Position numbers and translations under genes: made by a program. Below, one piece after another: positions 7,322 to 14,000 of a stretch of 20,520 bases of DNA (the first letter of the stretch is position 1; each line of letters opens with the position of its first letter). The notes beneath the pieces are model-generated. The model had not been told where the DNA came from and ran no database searches. It was given only the letters and a program-made list of their open reading frames with translations. This DNA comes from Bacteroidales bacterium (GTDB lineage Bacteria > Bacteroidota > Bacteroidia > Bacteroidales > UBA1402), in NCBI GenBank assembly GCA_023230125.1, contig JALNXZ010000005.1, positions 1 to 20,520 of the forward strand. Reading direction: 5' to 3'.

Positions 7322-7663
7322 ATGATGGATACATACGAACTTAAAAAAGCAAAAGCACTTATTATTGTTGAGGTCATTGAATATGTTCCCAATGCTGTCG
7401 TAATTAAATCCATCATAAAAAAAACAACAGGAAACATCAGTGCAACTTCATTTGATACTGGTGAGGCTATGACAGAAAAAATAATACCTTTCGACACATT
7501 TGTCCAAATTATTGATGGAAAAGCGGAAATCATTATTGATGGAAAGTCCAATTTACTGAACACCGGGGATGCCATTATCATTCCGGCTCATGCCTCCAAC
7601 ATCGTAAAAGCCAATGAACGTTTCAAAATGATTTCGACCATCATTAAAAGTGGGTATGAGTAA
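7322..7663 (+). CDS. small cupin-fold protein without the usual metal-binding histidines
   Basis: The protein of about 113 residues has a single cupin barrel. The first motif region covers TSFDTGEAMTEKIIPFDTF and IIDGKAEIIIDG, the second covers GDAIIIPAHASNIVKAN. In metal-binding cupins the first motif carries HxH; here the position reads EKI, and the only His near the second motif is in PAHAS, so classical metal binding is unlikely. Its function is unknown. The start is ambiguous: ATG 7322 and ATG 7325 follow a purine-rich AAGGAAG, while TTG 7304 sits six bases after GGAGG, an unusually good Shine-Dalgarno match for this phylum. It stands 50 bases before ytxH and behind element copy A, so it may be the first gene of a stress-responsive unit. 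Confidence 0.8.
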   Translation: MMDTYELKKAKALIIVEVIEYVPNAVVIKSIIKKTTGNISATSFDTGEAMTEKIIPFDTFVQIIDGKAEIIIDGKSNLLNTGDAIIIPAHASNIVKANERFKMISTIIKSGYE

Positions 7664-7712
7664 ATTGAGGATATAGGTTTAATTTCTATAAATTTCATTA
7701 ATAAAAAAAGTT

Positions 7713-7997
7713 ATGAGTACAGGTAAATTGGTATTGGGCATTATGGCTAGTGTGGCTACTGGTGCATTATTAGGCGTTTTGTTCGCTCCAGAAAAAGGTG
7801 AAAAAACCAGGAAAAGAATATGTCGTAAAGGAGAAGACTTTACCGATGATTTAAAAGAAAAAATCGATGAGTTTATTAGCAGCATTGCAAATAAATTCGA
7901 TCAAGTCAAAAAAGATGTGACTGACTTCGCTGAAAAAGCGATGGAAAAAGAAGAAGAAGAGGTTGCGGCAAAAGACTTGAAGGCTACCAAGCATTAA
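7713..7997 (+). CDS. YtxH domain protein
   Basis: A 94-residue membrane-anchored protein of the YtxH type. One hydrophobic segment (about 5-24) is followed by the family signature FAPEKGEKTRKR at 24-35, then by a long amphipathic, Lys- and Glu-rich tail (about 40-94) likely to form a helix or coiled coil. YtxH proteins in other bacteria are linked to general stress regulons, but their molecular role is not defined. The gene follows the cupin by 49 bases and is closed by a strong hairpin at 8006-8060. Confidence 0.88.
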   Translation: MSTGKLVLGIMASVATGALLGVLFAPEKGEKTRKRICRKGEDFTDDLKEKIDEFISSIANKFDQVKKDVTDFAEKAMEKEEEEVAAKDLKATKH

Positions 7998-8005
7998 TAA
8001 AATGA

Positions 8006-8060
8006 TGATGATTTTCAAAAGGAGGTAAAGATCAAATTTTCGTCCTTTTGAAAATCTTCA
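8006..8060 (+). terminator. long hairpin after ytxH (terminator or RNA processing/attenuation element)
   Basis: An 18-bp inverted repeat with one mismatch (left arm 8006-8023, right arm 8043-8060) encloses a 19-base loop. The innermost 14 pairs are perfect. The right arm is rich in T but is followed by TTTGAAAG rather than a T-run, so simple rho-independent termination is not certain. The left arm and the start of the loop contain AAAAGGAGGT (8017-8026), a near-complete complement of the 16S rRNA 3' end, with no start codon at a suitable distance. Confidence 0.65.
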
Positions 8061-8156
8061 TTTGAAAGTCCAAAAATTAAACGGCCTTACTATTTAAAAT
8101 GATGCCTTAAAGCTGGCAAAAAATAATCTGATTCTCTTTTTATCAAATTCTAACTT

Positions 8157-8498
8157 ATGAACGACATGATACAGTTATTTGAGTTGCTATGGAAAAGGGC
8201 AGTTGACTATGGAAAAACAAACATAGAGTTAATAAAACTCAAATTGTTGGATAGTGTGTTGGATGTCTTTTCTTCACTGATTCCTCCTGTTATTCTATTT
8301 TTTATAGTGGGATTATTTTTGCTTTTTTTGAGTTTTGGATTGGCACTTTTGCTGAATGAAATCCTTGGAAATATTTATTTGGGATACCTTATTGTTGCTA
8401 TTATTTACGGTATTGCTGCCATGATTGTACATTTCTTTTTACATAAAAGGATCAAAAAAGTAGTTTCCGATTATATTATTAAACAAATATTCAATTAA
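8157..8498 (+). CDS. holin superfamily III / YqjE-like membrane protein
   Basis: The 113-residue protein has a charged amphipathic N-terminus (about 1-35), two transmembrane segments (about 42-66 and 74-95) and a basic C-terminal tail. The layout and sequence are those of the Phage_holin_3_6/YqjE family (DUF1469). Despite the family name there is no phage context here. Related genes in bacterial chromosomes travel with ytxH-like and other small envelope genes, as in this window. It begins 97 bases after the hairpin behind ytxH and is followed six bases later by the next gene, so these two are almost surely co-transcribed. Confidence 0.8.
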   Translation: MNDMIQLFELLWKRAVDYGKTNIELIKLKLLDSVLDVFSSLIPPVILFFIVGLFLLFLSFGLALLLNEILGNIYLGYLIVAIIYGIAAMIVHFFLHKRIKKVVSDYIIKQIFN

Positions 8499-8504
8499 GA
8501 GGAT

Positions 8505-8900
8505 ATGCAACATATTACTTCCACATTAAGCCTTAGAGAGGCTATTCAGCAGTTGGAGGTTGAAATTGAGTTTGAAGGATTGCAAGTAAAAAAAGATTTT
8601 AAGTTTGCCTGTAAAAGCCTTAATCCTTTCAACATGATCAGCGACATTTTAGAGAAAGCGGCATCTCCTCTTCTACTGTTTGACAAAATTGTTGATACAA
8701 CCTTGGGGTTGGTAACAATTTATCTGGCAAAAAAATTGATCATTGGCAAATCAGGTAATAAGTTCAGACTGCTTGCAGGTTCTGTCTTGCAATTTATCTT
8801 CTTGAACATCATAGCTCAACATATGGATGGATTAAAGTCTTTCGGGCGTCATCTCGTACAAACTTTACTTAAGAGAATAAATTATAAAAGCCGTGATTGA
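8505..8900 (+). CDS. conserved-looking membrane-associated protein of unknown function
   Basis: I do not recognise the family. The 131 residues have an N-terminal segment with a helical, acidic pattern (LREAIQQLEVEIEFEG), a middle part with NPFNMISDIL, two moderately hydrophobic helices (about 63-79 and 90-105) and a basic C-terminus. This pattern suggests a protein lying on or crossing the inner membrane. The gene is six bases after the holin-like gene and overlaps the AI-2E permease gene by eight bases, so its product probably works with those membrane proteins. No signal peptide or cysteine motif is visible. Confidence 0.7.
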   Translation: MQHITSTLSLREAIQQLEVEIEFEGLQVKKDFKFACKSLNPFNMISDILEKAASPLLLFDKIVDTTLGLVTIYLAKKLIIGKSGNKFRLLAGSVLQFIFLNIIAQHMDGLKSFGRHLVQTLLKRINYKSRD

Positions 8901-9999
8901 CAAAAATATAATATTGCCATTCTATGCAAAAATGACCATTTGTTTCGTTGGTGTCTTTGCCTTGTTTACAATATTGTACATCACAAAGTTTATTGTTGTA
9001 CCTCTCGTTTTTGCCATCGTTATTGCCATCGTACTAAGTCCTATTGTGGATTATTTTGTAAGAAAGAAAATAAACAAAAATCTTTCCATTGTTCTTGCCA
9101 TATTTATTGCTCTACTATTAATCATCGGATTAGGAACGCTTATCATTTCTCAAATAAGTCAATTAAGTGACTCATGGCCTGCACTTGTAGATCATTTTAC
9201 CATCATAATCAATCAATCCATTAGCTGGATATCAGGTTATTTAGATGTTAACCCGGAACATATCCATGAATGGATAGCAAACGCCAAGGATGAACTCATC
9301 AATAGTAGCGGCCCGGCATTGGGGCAAACAATCATAACGGTTGGCAGCGGAATAGCTGTATTTTTTTTAATACCGGTTTATGTATTTTTACTCCTATTTT
9401 ACCAGCCTATTATCCTTGAATTTATAAGTAGGATCTCCGGTACAGAAAATCTTGTGCAAGTTAGATCGGTCGTTACCCAGACAAAAACGGTTGTTCAACG
9501 CTATCTGATCGGATTGTTGATTGAAACAGTTATTGTCGCAATACTTGACATCAGTGCCCTTTTGATATTGGGCATTGATTATGCCATCCTGATTGGAATC
9601 ATTGGTGCTTTACTCAACTTGGTCCCTTACATTGGAGGAATCATAGCTGTTGCTTTGCCAATGGCTATTGCCATAGCCACAAAATCGACTCCCATGTATG
9701 CTCTATATGTACTGGCAGCTTACTATTTCATCCAATTCATTGACAACAACTATATCGTTCCAAAGATTGTGGCTTCGAAAGTGAAAATAAATGCACTTCT
9801 TTCCATTATCGTGGTACTCGCCGGCAACGCATTATGGGGCATTCCAGGCATGTTCCTCTCCATACCGCTTATAGCCATTTTAAAACTCATTTTCGACAAT
9901 ATTGAGCCTATGAAGCCATGGGGATTCTTATTAGGTGACACCATGCCTCCTTTAATCAAAAAGCCCGTTTTTAGGAAAAAAAAGATCATTAACAACTAA
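8893..9999 (+). CDS. AI-2E family transporter (UPF0118 permease)
   Basis: Inner-membrane permease of the AI-2E exporter superfamily. Members include exporters of autoinducer-2 and Na+/H+ antiporters, so the substrate cannot be stated from sequence. The 368 residues hold two N-terminal membrane helices (about 14-50), one near 62-87, a soluble helical stretch, then several more from about 147 onward. The family motif LNLVPYIGG is at 241-249 and DNNYIVPKIV at 284-293. The GTG start at 8893 overlaps the previous gene by eight bases, which implies translational coupling; ATG at 8932 would cut into the first helix. It appears to be the last gene of the small-envelope-protein run. Confidence 0.9.
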   Translation: MIDKNIILPFYAKMTICFVGVFALFTILYITKFIVVPLVFAIVIAIVLSPIVDYFVRKKINKNLSIVLAIFIALLLIIGLGTLIISQISQLSDSWPALVDHFTIIINQSISWISGYLDVNPEHIHEWIANAKDELINSSGPALGQTIITVGSGIAVFFLIPVYVFLLLFYQPIILEFISRISGTENLVQVRSVVTQTKTVVQRYLIGLLIETVIVAILDISALLILGIDYAILIGIIGALLNLVPYIGGIIAVALPMAIAIATKSTPMYALYVLAAYYFIQFIDNNYIVPKIVASKVKINALLSIIVVLAGNALWGIPGMFLSIPLIAILKLIFDNIEPMKPWGFLLGDTMPPLIKKPVFRKKKIINN

Positions 10000-10100
10000 A
10001 ATTATGACAAGGAGTATGTTTGTAAAAACGTCCAAGTCTATGATAAAATGGACATACGAGTTCCTTATAATTTTAGACGAAAAAATACTTATCCTATGAA

Positions 10101-10307
10101 ATGGAAAAAATACTTATTGTCTTAAATGCTCTTCTGGTTGATGAACTCACAGTTATCAACCGTATTATGATTGATATGTTTTTTGTAAGTTCTTTCCAAG
10201 AAGTTTCAAAGAATGTATCAAATCCAACATATATCTATAAAAAGCTTGAACTATTTCAAGCAGGAAAATGTTGTATGCAAAAGAGGAAACCTTTGATTAA
10301 AATGTAA
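10101..10307 (+). pseudogene. truncated bacterioferritin-like fragment
   Basis: The first 22 or so residues (KILIVLNALLVDELTVINRI) closely follow helix A of bacterioferritins, including the Glu of DELT that is a ferroxidase ligand. After about residue 26 the similarity is lost. The frame ends at 68 residues, against about 155 in the intact family, and the other ferroxidase ligands (ExxH motifs) are absent. I read it as the decayed 5' end of a bacterioferritin gene. The alternative is a genuine small protein that began from such a fragment. It lies 102 bases after the AI-2E permease. Confidence 0.45.
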
Positions 10308-10358
10308 TAATTAGTCTATGCTCGATTGGCAAAATTTCACAGAACGAAAAATTGTTTA

Positions 10359-10418
10359 CCAATAATAGACGAAGACCAGTGTATTGAATGTAAAAAATGT
10401 GTAAAAGAGACCCTATGA
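10359..10418 (+). pseudogene. possible remnant of a 4Fe-4S ferredoxin-type domain
   Basis: One frame reads PIIDEDQCIECKKCVKETL before a TGA at 10416-10418. IIDEDxCIxCxxCVK is the classical opening of a 4Fe-4S cluster motif, but the fourth Cys-Pro is missing and the frame ends at once. Upstream the same frame is open only to 10311 and has no convincing start. The fragment is short, so chance cannot be excluded. Lying next to a bacterioferritin fragment, it may be part of the same decayed iron-protein locus. Confidence 0.3.
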
Positions 10419-10447
10419 GGGCTGCCATAAATAAAATTCAAATTAAG

Positions 10448-10654
10448 ATGAAAACAAACATGGGTACTGTTGACAAGGTAGTCAGGATACTGATAACCAT
10501 TGTAATCGTGTGTTTATATTATACACAAGTAATAACTGGTACACTGGCTATTATTTTGCTGGTAGTATCTGGTGTGTTGATACTTACAAGTATAATTGGC
10601 TTTTGCCCGTTGTATTTACTATTCAGAATCAATACCGGGAAGAAAAAGAAATAA
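10448..10654 (+). CDS. DUF2892 (YgaP-like) inner membrane protein
   Basis: A 68-residue protein opening with KTNMGTVDKVVRI, then two membrane helices (about 12-28 and 31-49) and GFCPLYLLFRINTGKKK at the end. This is the DUF2892 pattern found in YgaP, where the domain anchors a rhodanese; free-standing copies have no known function. The ATG at 10448 gives the family N-terminus. The frame extends upstream to an ATG at 10397, but those extra codons overlap the ferredoxin-like fragment and look non-native. The gene is followed by a 388-base non-coding stretch before tamB. Confidence 0.85.
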   Translation: MKTNMGTVDKVVRILITIVIVCLYYTQVITGTLAIILLVVSGVLILTSIIGFCPLYLLFRINTGKKKK

Positions 10655-11042
10655 AAGGACTTTTATTACATACAAGGTCTATATAAAGAAAGCAAAGAGA
10701 GGCCTTAAAGTATTATAGATTGGGATATTGGCTATCTGTCAGTATCCCTATATTTGTAATATTTCAGAAAAAAGCTCAAATCAGGGCCAAATACGGATAT
10801 GGACAACAATGTACAGTATATTTATAGCCCAAAGATAATTTGCACTTCACATCAACAGCTCTTACCAATCAATATATGTGAATGATGTAACAATCATCAA
10901 ATGTAATGTAACAGTTTTCCAGATTAAAATATCAAACTTTGACCTTATAAGGTTACTCACTGTTAGAATCGAATAATTGTATTATTATCAGCATCTTAGT
11001 AAGCTTAAAAGAGTTCTGGAATCTTGATTTTCATGATGTTAA
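10655..11042. other. 388-bp intergenic region before tamB
   Basis: No coding frame of substance is visible on either strand. The stretch holds a weak hairpin at 10722-10748 (GGGATA/TATCCC, 15-base loop) that may terminate the DUF2892 transcript. It also holds copy B of the TGTAAC element (10877-10912), a -7-like box at 10934-10941 and a small inverted repeat (AATAAT/ATTATT, 10972-10986). I see nothing recognisable in 10749-10870. Confidence 0.6.
10877..10912 (+). promoter_or_regulatory. TGTAAC tandem element, copy B (before tamB-tamL)
   Basis: This copy has TGTGAA at 10877, TGTAAC at 10886 and TGTAAC at 10907, with the same 9- and 21-base steps as the other copies. An extra TGTAA occurs at 10902. 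The -7-like box AAACTTTG (10934-10941) starts 27 bases after the third TGTAA, so the proximal box falls at the expected -33 position of the promoter. Transcription would start near 10948, about 95 bases before tamB. Confidence 0.6.
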
Positions 11043-14000
11043 ATGGAAAAAACCATTTCGATTATAAAAAAGACTCTAAAGGTAATATTATGGCTAATAA
11101 TAGGCTATGTATTATTACTTTTAGTTATTATCATTCTTATCCAAATTCCTACGGTTCAGTTAAAGTTGGCTCGTTATGCCACTACTTATGTCAGCAACAA
11201 AACACAGACAAAGGTTGAATTAAAAAAAATCAACATTTGTTTTCCAAAATCAATCGTAATTGAAGAACTGTATCTAGAAGATTCTCAAAAAGATACGTTG
11301 ATATTTTCCGGGCAAACAAAAGTAGATATTGACTTTAAGGACCTGTTAAATAACAAGATACATATAAAGTCATTGGTATTTAAGGAGGTTTTTCTTAAGA
11401 TAAACCGCTCGGAAAATGATTCTATTTTCAACTTTAATTTTCTGCTAACGACCTTTAGTGATAAGACAAAGCAGAAAAAGTCAAAATCCACATGGACTTT
11501 CAGCATTGATAACGCAAGTTTGAAAAACATCAGGTTGCATTTTGACGATAAACATGGAGGAATAAATGTAGCTGCAAATCTGAAGCAGTTTAAAATGAAA
11601 GGGGGCTCCATTGATTTAGAAAAACAGTTCGTTCATTTAAATTTGATAGCCTTATCAAAAAGCGTCATTCAGTACCAAAAAAAGGATAATGTTTCATCGG
11701 AGGCTGCTGTTGCTATAACCGACACTTCAACAGTCATTAACAATTGGAGAGTATCCGTAAAAATCATTGATTTAAAAGACAATACACTGTCCTACGACAT
11801 CGAAAACAAGCCAAAAATAAAGAACGCATTTGATGCCTCTCATCTGGTATATAGACAGGTTACATTCAAAGCAAGCAACTTGCTTTATGCTCAAGATTTG
11901 ACAAAAATATCCATAGAAAAATTTACGGCAGTTGATCAAAATGGTTTTGCCATTACAAAATTCGAAACAGATTTCAAGATGGATTCACACGCCATCACTG
12001 CAAAAAAAATAAAGGTCCAGACATCGAATTCTTCCCTGAAGGCCGATTTGATACTAAAATACACCTCCTTAAAATCATTGATTGACTCCATCCAATCTAT
12101 TGGCTTGCAGGCGAATATAAAAGAATTGAGCATCAATAATTTAGATATTCTGTATTTTAGTCCGCTGCTTTCCAAACAATCTTTTTTCAAAAACAGAAAT
12201 ATAAATACGACCGCCTCCGGAAAAATTAGTGGAACTTTAAATCATCTGAAAGGTGAAAATCTGAAAATACAAACAGGATTCAATACCAGTTTAAAGACCG
12301 ATTTTAGTATCACCGGATTACCCGATTTTAAAATGGCATTGTTTCATTTTCCAAATTTGAGAATCAGTTCAGGCCGTAAAGATATCTCAATGATGACTGG
12401 CCCTTCCCTGCCCCAAAGCGTGGAACTTCCTGAAAACATCAGCCTGCAGATTATTTTTAACGGAGCTATAAAATCTTTTAGCACAACCATGGACATGAGC
12501 AGTAGCTTTGGATCTGCCCATCTTGTTGCTGCAATTGATAAAAAAGAAAATTTTAGCGGCAAAATAAATTTTGACCATTTTGACCTTGGTCGTTTGCTAA
12601 AGGACAGAGTCATGTATGGGCCGGCTACCTTAACAGCTGAAGCCAAAGGACAAGGTCTTGATATGAAAACAATCCAGGCAAAAATCAAGGCTGAAGTTTC
12701 ACAGATCTATTTAAATCAATATAATTATCACAATCTCAAAATCGATGGCAAGGTTGCAGGCCGGGAATTCGAAGGAAAAATAAATCTGAATGACTCCAAT
12801 GCTGTTTTTGATTTCGACGGCCTGGTCAATTTAAATGCCCAAAAGGAATACTATAAATTTCGTCTGAATTTAAAAGGGGCCAATCTCCAAAAACTCCATT
12901 TCACAAAAACAGATACCAGGATAGGATTGATGGCGGTAGCTGACTTAAAAGGAAGTACACTCAATCGTCTTAACGGAAAAGTCAGAATCGACCATATTAT
13001 GATTACACATGAAGGTCAGAAATACAGGCTCGATTCTTTCATGATCACATCCATCAATGAACCCCAAAAGAGCGAATTAAATATGAACAGTGCACTGGTT
13101 GATGTCAAATATTCCGGCAACATCTTCCCCACCGCTCTTCCGGCAGAACTGACAGCTTTTATCAATTCCTATTTTCCAGTTTCAAAGCAGGTGACACAGA
13201 AAAAGGCCAAAAAGTCTCAAAAAATCAAAACCGGGTCTCAACATTTTAATTTTGAAATACAACTGCACAATCATCCGATTATTTCAGAAGTCTTATTACC
13301 TCAATTAAAAGAATTTGTACCCGGATCGATTCAAGGAATTTATGACAGTCAAAAAAGTGTGCTGAAATTAACGGCGGCCATGCCTAAAATCGTTTACGGA
13401 ACAACAGTCATCAATGACTTTTCCGTTGATGTGAATTCGGACCCCTCGGCCTTGAACTATCAGTTATCCTGCAGCTCCGTCCTAAACAATCAAATCAAAT
13501 TCGACAACTTATTAGTAGAAGGGAAACTGGCTGATCAACATATTTTTGCCAACATTTCCTCCATTGACAATAGGAAAAACAAAAAACTTTTGATCCGTTC
13601 CCAGATTTTAATGGATAAAGAAAACTACAAAATCATGCTTGATCCAAAAGACTTCTACCTGATGAATGATCGTTGGGACATCGCAGCGGATAATTACATT
13701 AAAGTTGGAAAACAGGGATTCCTGATCCATCATTTTAATCTCAATAAAGCAGAAAGCCAGATCCATATCAACTCCGTCCATGAACAATTCAAAGATGATC
13801 TGAGCATTGAAATCAAGAATTTCAAATTGGATGATATTTCCAGAATCATTGAAAACGATACCAGTTATGTAAAAGGGAAAGTGAATGGAAAGGTGCTGCT
13901 TAAAAACGTAAACAACTCGTATGGTATCATTGCTGATGTCCAAATAAACGACCTGTTTGTTCGTCAAGTGCCCATTGGAAATTTATCACTAAAAGCAAAA

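Noticed and set aside
8157..8498. Holin-like gene as a sign of prophage
   Set aside because: No other phage gene, integrase or attachment repeat is present. The family is common in bacterial chromosomes beside ytxH-like genes.
10004..10099. 31-codon open frame between the AI-2E permease and the bacterioferritin fragment
   Set aside because: It is short, resembles no family I know and is of a size expected by chance in AT-rich DNA.
10397..10447. Upstream ATG extension of the DUF2892 gene
   Set aside because: The extra 17 codons overlap the ferredoxin-like fragment and do not match the family, whose usual N-terminus begins at the ATG at 10448.
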